DNA from: Welwitschia mirabilis
Lineage: Eukaryota > Gnetophyta > Gnetopsida > Welwitschiales
DNA: 64,000 nucleotides
Direction of reading: 5' to 3'
Assembly (NCBI GenBank): GCA_051453625.1
Contig: JBOZIK010000001.1
Location: 153,328,050-153,392,049, forward strand
This document shows positions 49,808 to 61,145 of this stretch, one piece after another. How positions within the stretch are numbered: the stretch's first letter is position 1; each line of letters begins with the position of its first letter. The position numbers and the translations under genes were made by a program. Under the pieces are notes generated by a model, which saw nothing but the letters and a program-made list of their open reading frames with translations, was not told the DNA's origin and ran no database searches.

Positions 49808-50140
49808 CACTACAAGAAATAGAGGCTTTTAATGTGTTTATTTAAATAAACACCTTAATTATAGGACGTTTTAAGGCATACATTTTAATAAATGTCTTGA
49901 ATAAAAAAAAAATTTTAAGGTATTTTTTAATAAACATCTTATATACACATTACAAATGTTTTTAAGACATTTATAAATCAACACCTTAAATGTTTCTAAT
50001 CTTTTAAGCTACTTAACAAAATAAATGCTATAAAAGCTATGGTCTTTTAAGGCATTTAATAAGATAAACACTGTAAAAGATATGTTTCTTAAAAAAATAT
50101 ATCCATGCATTGTAAAAAATAAAATCATCATGTATTTATT
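49808..50140 (+). mobile_element. CACTA (En/Spm-type) transposon terminus
   Basis: It begins CACTACAAGAAA, the standard terminal inverted repeat of plant CACTA DNA transposons. Next come several subterminal motifs of the form TTTAATAAA-Y-RYCTTAA in both orientations (for example at 49830-49862, 49870-49900, 49917-49950, 50060-50080), also typical of this class. The opposite terminus (TTTCTTGTAGTG) is not found in the window, and no transposase was recognised. The start coincides with the end of the giant LTR. Confidence 0.65.
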
Positions 50141-50821
50141 CTAAAAACATAGTGCAATCCATTGCATAGTGCGGACTGCATTGAATTTGTTCTTATAAGA
50201 ACACAGTACGAGCTACTTCAAATCGACTTTATCTTAGTCAGATATTTCTTGATTACTATAATTGCTACTGATTTGAAGTAGGGAAGGAAAGAGATTCTTA
50301 TTTTTGGTTTTTTTCCTAAAACTTTTTCCTGGTTGTATCAGTCAGGGCTGTGAAGAATTAATCTTTATTTGGATATGTGCATTTTAGTCTAAACAATGTT
50401 GTGGTCATATGAAGGCCAATGCTAGACTGATTGCTAGCTCTTATAATAGAAATAAGCTCATTGTTATTAGGCTTAAAGGTGAAGTCGGGATAAGTAGAAT
50501 TTTGTTTAGCATTTTAGAGTGCATTTTTATTTGAAGATGGAGAAGTATGAGATCTTAAGTTTCTTTTGGAGTTTACTGTACATTTCAAGTTTTTGTTTTG
50601 GATTAGCATTTCTAGCTAGAAATGGAGAGTTCTTATGTTAAAGATGTTAGATTTATATTTGGTTTGTTTATTTTGTTTTAAATAAAGCCTCTACAATTAC
50701 TAAATGCTTAGATTTATCATATTTATATCTATTCGATTAGTCTTACTATTGATAGAGAGCTTTTCATTTCTTACAATGAATGTGCATTCCTTGTTTGTAG
50801 AACTTGTTATGAATATGAAAG
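50141..50821. other. DNA beyond the CACTA end, nothing recognised
   Basis: It could be the CACTA interior. No transposase motif is visible, and open frames are short. Confidence 0.45.
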
Positions 50822-51563
50822 TGTCATAACCTGACCTTAGGATGGACTTCAGAAACACAAAAAGCATGATTTTTTTTTTTAAAACAAAATTAACCTTCAA
50901 GACAGGATTAGATATTGCAATGGATCAATTAGTTTATGACTAAGAGACTGCGTCTCATTTCCCATAGGATACATCTCAGGAGAACTATATGAGGATAGCT
51001 CATCTAATTAATAGCAGATTTAAAATTAGGATTATTTAAAATTCTCATTTAGGAGCACACCAGAGGAGTGTGTAAGTTGTGATTGAATGATTGATTGCAA
51101 TAACAACCAAGCAATCATGCATACATTTCCTCATCCAGAGGAGTTCAAACCAGATGTAGTTCTATGTTGAACCTCATTCCCATCTTTACCGATACGCACA
51201 AGCATATGATATATCAAGGTAGTCCATGTCAATGGCATATGGGTAGAATTATGCATAAACCAATGCAAGAAACACAATATCCAACTCAACTAGAAAAAGA
51301 ATATCATAACATATTAAAATGACATGTCACCAAAAGGTATTATACACACATTTATATACAAAAGCATCATAGCTATGTATAAAAGTATAGGAGACAGTCA
51401 GTCAGAACTCTTGAGGTCATGATAATCATTCTTAATAAGAAATTCTAATGCATGGACAATGACAATGCATATGTACATTAACATAAATCATATTGACTAC
51501 CTAAATGTATATATAATAAACCCCTTGGCCACTTGGCCAAAATTATCCATTAGACACATAAAA

Positions 51564-51832
51564 GCTAAGCATGTTAAGAGGTCCTTCAACTCTCTCCCTC
51601 ATCTTAGCCTATGCTAATGGGAGGTAAGAAAATATATATATGTATAACCATTAGTAGAACCATCAACTAAGCATGTAAAGAGACCCCTCAAATCCCTCCC
51701 TCATCTTAGTATTAGCCAATGGGAGGGAAAAAAGTAAATAACCATTGGTAGCTCCATAAACTAAGCATTTAAAGAGATCTCTTAAATCTCTCCCTTATCT
51801 AAGTATCAGCCAATGGGAGGAATAATATCAAT
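51564..51832 (+). repeat. tandem repeat, about 3 units of 75-100 bp
   Basis: Each unit contains AACTAAGCAT-TAAAGAGA, then a CTCAAATCTCTCCCTCATCTTAG-type block, then GCCAATGGGAGG and ACCATTGGTAG-CCAT. Units begin near 51564, 51668 and 51757. Unit lengths vary because of a TA-rich insert in the first. Confidence 0.75.
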
Positions 51833-52594
51833 AGTATAACATGATGTAGAAATGCGATTTACACACAAGTACACACACACACACATGCCAATGCGACAGG
51901 GTACCTCATGGCCGTCCCTTATATGACATAATATAATGAATGTAATTATGTGTAAATGTATAAAATGCACAAAGGAACTAGTCCATATGCCACTGAATCT
52001 AATCACTAGTCTCATTAGACTTGTTACCATAGGAGTTAAAGGATAAAAGAAGCTAATTATGTGCTTAGCTATGTTTCAACAAGCATCATAGAAATGAAAA
52101 TCACTAATGANNNNNNNNNNNNNNCATAAGGTAATAAATACTACTTAAAGCATTCAATTCATGAGCATAAGTAAGCAAGAAAAACACATTGAATGACATA
52201 TACCTAAATAGCATTAAAGCATGCTAGAAGCAAACATAGTCATTGCAGACTGCACTAAAAACCTGTATTATTTTATAAGTATACTATTCCTACTATAATG
52301 GCATTAAGTATTTCTAAAAGTAACATAATTATTAATCAATATATCTATCAACTCCCAACATTCCTCATAAATCAATCATTACGAAAGTAAGTGCAAAAAG
52401 GTATTATATTAAAATAACTACCATAACCTCTTATCCAAGAAGCCAACAAGTATTCAATTTATCTAGACATTATTCTCATCATGAATTTACTTCTAACATT
52501 ATCCTATACTCGACAATTCATTTACTTCTAACATTATCCTATGCATGTCCTATTATGTGATTTAATATATATNNNNNNNNNNNNNNNNNNNNNN

Positions 52595-53100
52595 ACACTG
52601 TCGATAATACCATTTTGTTGAGCATATTCTATAGTAGAATATAACATAGTATTATGTAATATAATATGAAGTAATGTACAATACTAGACTTAATGCAATA
52701 TAACTTTAAGCTATTATAATCATAGTACAATTTAATATTTATACATATAAAATAATATAATAAAATATATTATGATATAATATTTATGCAAAACAATACA
52801 ATATACTTGCCATACATTATGAAATGCAATATAATCATAATATAATATCATATAATATTATCAAACTATCACAAATATAATATATTATAATGTGTGTAAC
52901 CTTATGCTTATGGAATAACTTATTATAAAATAGCCCAATGTTATACCTATTATGTGATATAATATAATCCAATATGTATGCAAAATGTTACATTGTACAT
53001 GCAATGTTAAATAAGGCAATATACCATTTCCACTACATTTATATTATTACGTAATATAGTATAAGGTAATATAGTATAGTACTGTTTGTATAATGCAAGA
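52595..53100. repeat. low-complexity TAATATAA-rich tract
   Basis: About 500 bp dominated by overlapping TATAATAT, AATATAAT and GTAATATA words without a fixed period. It looks like a degenerate AT-rich simple repeat. Confidence 0.55.
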
Positions 53101-53110
53101 TACTGTAAGG

Positions 53111-54154
53111 GAATCCCGAGACTACTCTATTGTAATTGCTATTTTAATCAAATTAATTTTACAGTTATATTAGTTGTAATGTTCATAAACATAATGCTAA
53201 GAGATAAACACCACCACTAGTATATTGGACTTTAATATAAGAAGTATCTTGATTCAAGAGCTCGCTCTCTAAAATGCTAAAATGGACAAAATGAGGAATT
53301 GAAATACTATTATAAGGCAAGTATGAAGTGGAGGAAAAATAAAAAGGTTGCCCTACCAAGCTGGTCAAATACGCTTGATAGAATAACATAAAGCAATGAC
53401 TAAGTTAAAACACTTTAAAATGTATTAGTGGACCAAGATGTTAAGGCAAACAAATATGCATGGTTTCATACTAATTAGACAAAAATACATAACACTAAGT
53501 TCTATAATTAAAGCCATTATGTTTCAAGATGAAATAACCATTAATTAATGTGAGTACATAACTGGATGTATGAGAAGAAAACCCTTCCATCATAGTAGAA
53601 GGCAGGATACTCTAGCAATGAAATAGAGAACTAACAATAGCTTGGATGGAATATGCCTTCTTATAGTAGCATGCCTTATTACATCTTAAGGGAGTCTTTG
53701 AACTCAGCTTAATCTTAAGGGAGTCTTTCAACTCATCTTATTTCCTTAGTAAAATTTGCTTTTAGAGTTGGCCTTTGATTATGAGGTAATCATTTAATGT
53801 TTGTTCTAGAAACTAGTGTTTTAAATAAAGATTTACCTCTAGCCATTTCTTCATGTGCATAATATTATTGAATGTGGGATCCTTGCTTTGAATGTAATTC
53901 AGAGGAGGGTAGATGGGGATTCACATTACACAAATTCCATTCTATTTACAAGCTGGTAATGCTTACAAGGTAGCTTAGATTAATAATAAGTGTTACTAAG
54001 TATAGCTTTTCTGGATGAGAAAAGCAAGAAAAATTACCGAGGTACTTATTTTTTTATTTATTTTTCTTCCTTTGCTAGAAGCCTAAGGATATTTCTATAT
54101 TTTAAAATTACTAGCCCAAGTTTGATTCTAAGTGTAGTTTAGAAATAAAAGGTG
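53111..54154. other. DNA without recognised gene
   Basis: No family could be identified. A 29-bp tandem duplication beginning ATCTTAAGGGAGTCTTT lies at 53683-53711 and 53712-53740. The + strand at about 53870-53960 reads an open stretch (FECNSEEGRWGFTLHK) that looks coding but cannot be assigned. Confidence 0.4.
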
Positions 54155-54254
54155 NNNNNNNNNNNNNNNNNNNNNNNNNNNNNNNNNNNNNNNNNNNNNN
54201 NNNNNNNNNNNNNNNNNNNNNNNNNNNNNNNNNNNNNNNNNNNNNNNNNNNNNN
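54155..54254. other. assembly gap, 100 N (unknown size)
   Basis: It cuts the third Athila-like copy inside the integrase zinc-binding region. The sequence on the low side is not integrase, so the rest of pol and the 3' LTR are missing or elsewhere. Confidence 0.95.
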
Positions 54255-56303
54255 AAACTAGAGTGAAGTATTTTATTTGCTATTTTATATCCACTAAAAT
54301 GACCTCCACAAATAGCACTATGGTAAATATGAGAATATCTAATTTTTCCCATTTAGACACACGTTTTCTCATAATTTATTCTTATGAACCTATGGTAAAG
54401 ATGTGGTTCTATCTATTTATAATCATATATTGTATGAAGAAAAGATTTCCTTTAATTATGACTTCAATGTTGTGGTGTTTTCATGATAGTAAGATAATTA
54501 ACTATGTTAACATACAAAGGAGGAGAATGAATAGAAGATATGGCAAAATGTTATTCATTTAGAAAAGAATAATCAACCATATGATCATCAAGAGAAAAAA
54601 AATATGTGACAAATAACTTGCTACACTATTATGTTTTCCTACTTTATCAATGATGGTAATATTGAATTCTTGTATGAGGAGGATTCATATAATAAGTCTA
54701 GCACTAGAATCTTTCTTAGTCATGAAGTATTTAATAACTACATCATTGATTTAAACATTCATATGAAAGCTTAAAAAATAGTGTCTAAGAGTGCTAAGGA
54801 AAATGATTATGGCTAACATTTCTTTCCTAGTAGTAGTATAATTTGTTTGAGCTTTAGATAAAGTTTTAGTATGATAAGATATAACTTTAAAATCATTTTC
54901 ATACTTTTATTTAAAAACTCTACCTATGATAATATTAATTGCATCATATATTACCTCAAAATCTTTATTCCAATTGGGTCCCGTTATAATAAGTGTGGAA
55001 GAGATTTTAAGTGTTCTAAAAGAAAGTTGACGAGATTTATTCCATTCAAATTTAGCTTTTTCTTCAAGTAATGAGTGAAGGAATTTATAAATTTTAGCAT
55101 AATCCTAAATAAAATGATGATAATAACCAAAATGACTAAGGAAATATTAAATTTGATTTACATTTATTGGAGAAGTTAGATTTTTAATGATACTTTTAAA
55201 GGTATATCTTAGCTCCTTTACTAGAAATGTGGTGACCTAAGAAAATTCCATGATCAACTAAAAAGAAACTATTCTTCTAATTCAAATGTAAGCCACTCTT
55301 AATGCATCTATCAAGGACTTTTTGTAACCTCTCTAAGATTTGTTTAATGTTTTTATTATAGATTGAGAAGTCATCTATAATATTTCAATTGAATCCTCTA
55401 ACATATTAGAAATGATACCCATCATTGCATGTTAAAAAATACTAGGAGTATTACAAAGTTCAAAAGGCATGTTTCTAAAGGAAAAAGTCAAAAAGGTAAA
55501 GTGAAAGTCATTTTAACTTTATCCTCATTAGCTAACAAACTTGACTGTAACCACTAGACCCATCAACAAAGAAATAAAAGGTATATCCTTGAATTTTATC
55601 AAGTATCTAGTTAAGAAAATATAAAGCGCAATGGTGTTTTTTTATTACTTTGTTTAGATTTTTAAAATAAATACACATTTTCCACTTCCCTCCTTTCTTG
55701 GGCACTACCATCAAAAGGCTAATCCACTCACTATCAGATATGAAATAAATAATTCTAGCATCCATTAATTTAATGATTTTATCTTTTGTAACTTGTTTAA
55801 GGTTGGACTTAGTTTATGTCAGGATTACCTAATAGGTTTTATATTATCCAAGGTAGATTTTATGTTGAACAATAGAAGTAGAAATGGTTGTTCAATCTTT
55901 GTGAGTCTAAGAAAACACATTAACCCGAGCATTTAAAAGTGAGATTAAGATTGATTCTTATTTATAAAAAAGATTCTTTTTTATTATTAATGATTTATTT
56001 TTATCATCACATAGCAAAATATATTTTAGTTTACTAGGTAAATTATTTAGATTTAATTTTAAATTTTTAGTTTCTATTAATTTTTTATCAAAACTAACTA
56101 TCATCTAAGATTGTTGTCTAGATGACTAGGATGGATGACCTCCCTTAAAATATGAAATCTTAGTTGTTTTTATATGTTAGACTTCTTCTCTCATAATCAA
56201 AATAGTTAGTTCCTAAATGCTCATACTTGAGTTGATCATCATTGAAAGCCTTCAAGTTTTCTACTTCAAGTGGATCATCATACAAGATAGGCTCATGAAG
56301 CAT

Positions 56304-56403
56304 NNNNNNNNNNNNNNNNNNNNNNNNNNNNNNNNNNNNNNNNNNNNNNNNNNNNNNNNNNNNNNNNNNNNNNNNNNNNNNNNNNNNNNNNNNNNNNNNN
56401 NNN
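56304..56403. other. assembly gap, 100 N with the same motif on both sides
   Basis: Both flanks encode the same pol segment on the minus strand: MLYEPTL ends before the gap and MLHEPILYDDP starts after it. The two versions differ at several bases. Confidence 0.95.
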
Positions 56404-56674
56404 ATAAGGTAGGTTCATAAAGCATTAACCATCTCTCTTTAAGTGGGTGATGCTGCAAAAATACTATTGGTTTAGTTTCTCTTTCAACATTAAATGCATC
56501 ACCTAGGTCTTTTTTAGCAGCATCAAAAACTTGAATGGTAAACTTTTTATTTTTTAAGTGACATTCTATTATTTTAGTGCTAGTATCAATAATACAATGG
56601 GATGTTGTACAAAATACTCTACTTAGAAGTAGTGGATAACTTCCATTATGCTCAACTTCAATTACAATCACATC

Positions 56675-56850
56675 TATTGGTATCACTAAATCTTTTATTA
56701 TTCTTAAAGTTTTCTTTGTCAATTGGTATCACCAAATCTTTTATTATTCCTAAGCTTTTCTTTACTAATGTATCAGTGGATTAAATACTTTATCAATTGG
56801 TATCACCAAATCTTTTATTATTTCTTAAGTTTTCTTTACTAATGTATGTA
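56675..56850 (-). repeat. triplicated protease segment
   Basis: The block ATTGGTATCACCAAATCTTT with its following ~25 bp occurs three times in tandem (starts 56675, 56721, 56794). It encodes SLGIIKDLVIPI on the minus strand. The sister copy at 41700-41760 has it once. Confidence 0.85.
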
Positions 56851-57038
56851 ATAATTTTAAGATAATACATGTAGGCTTAATTCTACTTTTCAAATCAAGT
56901 CATTGACAAATGTGTAAAGGTATAATGTTAACACTCACTCCTATGTTGATTAAGGCTTTCCTTATTAGTTTATTTTCTTCTAATGTGATACTAACTATTG
57001 CTACCCATGGGTCCTTAAATTTTGGATTTTTTGCAAAA

Positions 57039-57614
57039 NNNNNNNNNNNNNNNNNNNNNNNNNNNNNNNNNNNNNNNNNNNNNNNNNNNNNNNNNNNNNN
57101 NNNNNNNNNNNNNNNNNNNNNNNNNNNNNNNNNNNNNNNNNNNNNNNNNNNNNNNNNNNNNNNNNNNNNNNNNNNNNNNNNNNNNNNNNNNNNNNNNNNN
57201 NNNNNNNNNNNNNNNNNNNNNNNNNNNNNNNNNNNNNNNNNNNNNNNNNNNNNNNNNNNNNNNNNNNNNNNNNNNNNNNNNNNNNNNNNNNNNNNNNNNN
57301 NNNNNNNNNNNNNNNNNNNNNNNNNNNNNNNNNNNNNNNNNNNNNNNNNNNNNNNNNNNNNNNNNNNNNNNNNNNNNNNNNNNNNNNNNNNNNNNNNNNN
57401 NNNNNNNNNNNNNNNNNNNNNNNNNNNNNNNNNNNNNNNNNNNNNNNNNNNNNNNNNNNNNNNNNNNNNNNNNNNNNNNNNNNNNNNNNNNNNNNNNNNN
57501 NNNNNNNNNNNNNNNNNNNNNNNNNNNNNNNNNNNNNNNNNNNNNNNNNNNNNNNNNNNNNNNNNNNNNNNNNNNNNNNNNNNNNNNNNNNNNNNNNNNN
57601 NNNNNNNNNNNNNN
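57039..57614. other. assembly gap, 576 N
   Basis: It lies between protease and gag of the third copy. Confidence 0.95.
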
Positions 57615-59340
57615 CTTAAAATATTTAGTAATTTTTTGCAAGAGTTTCCAAAATGATAAATTTCTACTTACATATTGTATTAAGGCTTTAAGATAATTAT
57701 CAAAGGTAGGATTGATATTTAATCTATCAAGCCAAAGGGTAGTAAGTTTATTTCCTTTATCTTAAAAAGAATTTTTTTTTATTAAGAAGAAAAAGTATGA
57801 TTTTCTAAAATTTTAATATCCTCTTCTTCTTCATTATTCTTATTATTTTGAGAAGTTGAATCCTCATGAGTAGGAGGTGTCATATTATTTCCACTTTTTA
57901 TCATAACCTTATAATCTTATTTTACTTTATTAGAATTTAGTAAATGTTGTATTGCAAGTTGTTCTTATAGTATTTGATTTGCAAGAATAGTTTGTTGAAG
58001 AATATTAAAATTTTTTTTCAGTGTTTGAATTTGGCTTCTGTTGAGATTTTTTTTTTTTAATTCATCAATGTAATTTATAATTGGATCATTTTGATTTTGA
58101 GAATTTAATATGATTGATTGACAATTTGAGTTACTTGATTGGAAGTTTGGGTTATTTGAGTAAGAGTTAGCATTCTCAAATCTATTTCTAAACGGTTAAA
58201 AATTTGGATGATTTGCTTGAAAGTCCTTGAATTTATTATCAAAAGATTAAAAGTTATGTTGTCTATTTATCCTAGGTTGAAATTGGTTTTGATTTTGGTT
58301 TTAATTTCTAAAGTGTGAAGACTTTTAGTTGAATGCACACACCTCTTCATAAATTTTCTCTTTGTAAGTTGATAATAAAGGACATTCTTTAGTCACATGA
58401 TAGTTTTCTTCACATAAATCATAATTTAAAATTACACTCTTTTTAGTTGCTACTTTTGCATCTAGGATCATTTGAGTGTATTTTTCTAATGTTTTTGTAA
58501 AATCCTTAATAACATTTATTGGTTATTTTCCTATTTTCACTTCCTCCTTATTTTGTTTGACCTTTAGTATGATTGGGTCTATAGTATAATTTTCTTCAGG
58601 TATTTGTTTAGACCATGTTTGACTTACTTTTACTAGTTCTTCTAATAATCTTCATGCATTTTCTAATATGAGATTAATTAAATTTCTTCCATATGAAAAA
58701 TCTACATGTTATTTGATTTGGCTATTAAGTTCACTATAGAAAGAATATACTAATTATTCTTGAGTAAATGCATCTATAGGATTAGAATGTATTGCAATAA
58801 AAAATCATTCATAAGTGGAGGAATAATCTTCATTAGATTATTTTTGGAAATTTGTTACCTCTTTATTTCTTTTTCTCATTTTTGTTACACTTATAAATAT
58901 TTTTTATAAATGCTTCTTAAACTTAGTTCCATGTTTTTAAGCTATTATGTGAAATAGTTCTTAATCATATTTTTTTTCTTTTTAGTGTGATGGAAAAAAT
59001 AACCTTGTAAGTATAATCACTAATTCATTTTTTATTGTTTCTATAAGTAAGCACTAATTGTTTAATGTGAGCTATATGTTGAAAGGGATCTTCATTATTT
59101 TCTTCTTTAAAAATAGGATAAGCATTTAAATTTCGTAACTTGAAATTATTACTAGGAGGTAGGTCAAAAGGATTTTGGATTTCATGCTTCTTATTTATAA
59201 TTAGTTCTTTAAGAATAACATTAGCATTTGGATTTATTGAGGGTAGTAGAGGTTCTAATCATGATAGGAGGATTAGACAAAGAAACTTATTTTTGTTTTT
59301 GCATAGAATTCAACATTGTAATAAATGATTTTCTTTTGAA

Positions 59341-59943
59341 ATTTATTTTGAAAAATTTTCTTTGGAAAAATTAGATTCAGAAATAATAAATGCAAAAATA
59401 TTCTTACTCAATTCTTGGAATATTTTTCATATCTAAAGTGTGCGTACCTGGGATACATTCATAGTCGATTAAATCTTCTCAGATGTTTTCTTCAATCAAT
59501 AGTTGCTTTCTCTAATAGTTAATCTTTTTACTTGAGTTTACCATGTCTTAGCATACTCAATTTTGTTTCTTTAAGTATTATATTTGTAGTCGCTTGGATG
59601 ATTTACCTAGATAACAGAAGACACAGAAGAAAATGAAAATGAAAAATATAGAAAAATAAAATTGAAAAATAGCATAAAAAGAAAATTAATAGCCATTTTT
59701 TAGTTATTTGAATGACAAAGGAAATGATAAGAAAATCCTAGTTTTTAAAAAAATAAAAACCCTAATTTTCAAAGACCATCATCACCACCCACGATCTAGA
59801 GATACTAGGAATGACAAGGCATTAATTACAGAATGTGAAAAAAAAAGTGCAAAAAGAAAAGNNNNNNNNNNCTATAAGAATATAATGCTACTATAGACAA
59901 ATACTTTTTTGGAGCAATAACAATCCTCAAAATTCAAGCAATC
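59341..59943 (-). other. leader of the third Athila-like copy
   Basis: This corresponds to 44301-44785. It contains decayed versions of the palindromic motif (59590-59616). A 10-N gap lies at 59862-59871. The open frame at 59708-59896 is antisense and spans that gap, so it is not credible. Confidence 0.5.
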
Positions 59944-59962
59944 TTCCATGATAATGGTGCCA
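59944..59962 (-). other. primer-binding site (tRNA-Asp type), decayed differently
   Basis: The minus strand reads TGGCACCATTATCATGGAA. It keeps TGGC where the sister site has TGGT, while changing other positions. Together the two point back to the tRNA-Asp site. Confidence 0.6.
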
Positions 59963-59965
59963 AGA

Positions 59966-60020
59966 TGTTATAGTACATATTTGTGTAAATATTACATTCT
60001 CAAATAAATCCTAAAAGTCA

Positions 60021-60057
<37 letters not shown>

Positions 60058-60080
60058 CATAACATAAAAAATATAGATGG
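59966..60080 (-). repeat. LTR fragment of the third Athila-like copy
   Basis: It matches the first ~115 bp of the LTRs at 31699 and 44807, including CTCAAATAAATCCTAAAA, the dinucleotide tract and AATATAGATGG. It stops at that point, where TGTTAG of the Sirevirus-like LTR begins. Confidence 0.8.
60023..60055 (+). repeat. (TA)n microsatellite in the LTR
   Basis: About 33 bp of TA at the site that is AC in the LTR at 31759. Confidence 0.97.
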
Positions 60081-60224
60081 TGTTAGTTTGTGTTTTACCA
60101 ATTTATGTCAAACTAATGTCTTTTATATAGCTAATGTTGTATATTTTGTGTAGAAGATATTAAAGTTTTTTGTAGGTTGAAATATGGAATAAAATATGCA
60201 CCAGAAAGCTCTCTACTTGTTTAC

Positions 60225-60560
60225 CCTTCAGAGGGATCGACCAGATCCTTAAGGGGCCGATCACACCTAAAGCTATCAAAGGAAAATAGACTGAATCCAA
60301 AGGGGTTAATTGGATTTTGATGGGGTCGATTAGACTTATAACTTCCCTAAACTAAATGGAAAGGGGTCAACTAGATTTTTATAGGTCAACCAAATTTGAG
60401 GATCTAAAAGATAGTATTCCTAGACTGAGAGTTAAGAGGTTGATCGGATCTAAGAAGGGATCGACTAGATCTAAATGGGGTCAACTGGACATGGAGATGT
60501 AAAAACTTGGGGTAATCAAATCTTTCTCTTGAGTGACATATGTAATTCATAGCACTACAT
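60225..60560 (+). repeat. repeated GGGTCGACYRGAT-like motifs in the LTR
   Basis: About nine variants of the word GGGTCGACCAGATC (for example at 60234, 60322, 60431, 60460, 60477, 60561) occur in 340 bp before the TATA-like site. They are partly self-complementary (TCGA, GATC). Repeated motifs in this part of the LTR are known for Sireviruses. Confidence 0.55.
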
Positions 60561-60990
60561 GGGGTTGACCAGACAGTGCAGAAATGAACTTTTTCTAAAT
60601 TTTATGGATCCATTATCTAGCCATTAGGTAGTTATTTTTTAGCCATTTATAGTCGTTGAATTCAAATGTACTAAACCCTAATAGCCTTTCATTATAAAAA
60701 ACTAAGCCATAGATGACCAATGAAGCTTTTGGAATCATTCTTATTTTAGCTAATTCATTTTGGACCTTAAGGATCAAGATGTACATTGAAATTTGTTATC
60801 ACTACCGTATCTTGACTTCTACATGTTTGACTAGAGGAGATCTTTCATTGGCATATGTGCTTCATTCAAAGTCAGATCTAGAGAATCATTGGTATACTTG
60901 TATAGGAGGAGAGCTTTATCTATTATACCATTTTCAGAATAAGCGATATCTATGATATTAAGGCATTACTACATCACTAGCATTGTTTTT

Positions 60991-61126
60991 TATAGGTTGA
61001 GAATAAGCCTTGAAAAGTCCATTCTATAGGTTAAGACTAATCCTTGAATAGTTCATGCTATAGGTTGAGATTAATCCTTGAAAAGTCCGTTCTAAAGGTT
61101 GAGACTTATCTTGGAAAAGTCTACTT
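60991..61126 (+). repeat. 34-bp tandem repeat, 4 units
   Basis: Units begin TATAGGTTGAGA at 60991, 61025, 61059 and 61093 and end near TGAAAAGTCC. A partial fifth unit may follow before the gap. Confidence 0.9.
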
Positions 61127-61145
61127 ATGAAGGTTATAGGTAAAC

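Larger units (their letters stand above)
50822..53110 (+). repeat. possible gypsy LTR or LTR-derived DNA
   Basis: It begins TGTCATAACCTGACCTTAGG, which resembles the TGTCA-C-CCxGACC start of many plant chromovirus LTRs after C-to-T decay. It contains the tandem array at 51564-51832 and a long AT-rich tract. There is no second copy in the window, so the LTR call is only a suggestion. Two small gaps lie at 52111-52124 and 52573-52594. Confidence 0.3.
54255..59340 (-). pseudogene. third Athila-like copy: gag to start of integrase
   Basis: On the minus strand gag occupies about 59340-57615, with its Asn/Gln-rich segment near 58150-57960. Protease lies near 56850-56450, with IIKDLVIPIDVIVIE, NGSYPLLLSRVF and CHLKNKKFTIQVF. 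The linker near 56300 reads ILYDDPLEVENLK. RT runs about 55800-55000, with the active-site region near 55370. RNase H runs about 54950-54560, the bridge to integrase is near 54470, and the integrase zinc-binding start at 54352-54255 reads YHSAICGGHFSGYKIANKIL. It has many stops and frameshifts. Three gaps interrupt it (56304-56403, 57039-57614 and 54155-54254). A stretch in the protease is triplicated (56675-56850). Confidence 0.75.
60081..61145 (+). repeat. 5' LTR of the Sirevirus-like element (visible part)
   Basis: The left edge is TGTTAGTTTGTG. It contains repeated GGRTCGAYYRGATC-type motifs (60225-60560), a TATA-like ATTATAAAAAAC at about 60692 and four 34-bp tandem units at 60991-61126. 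The right edge is hidden by the gap. An 80-codon open frame at 60713-60955 downstream of the TATA-like site has no recognisable motif. Confidence 0.65.
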
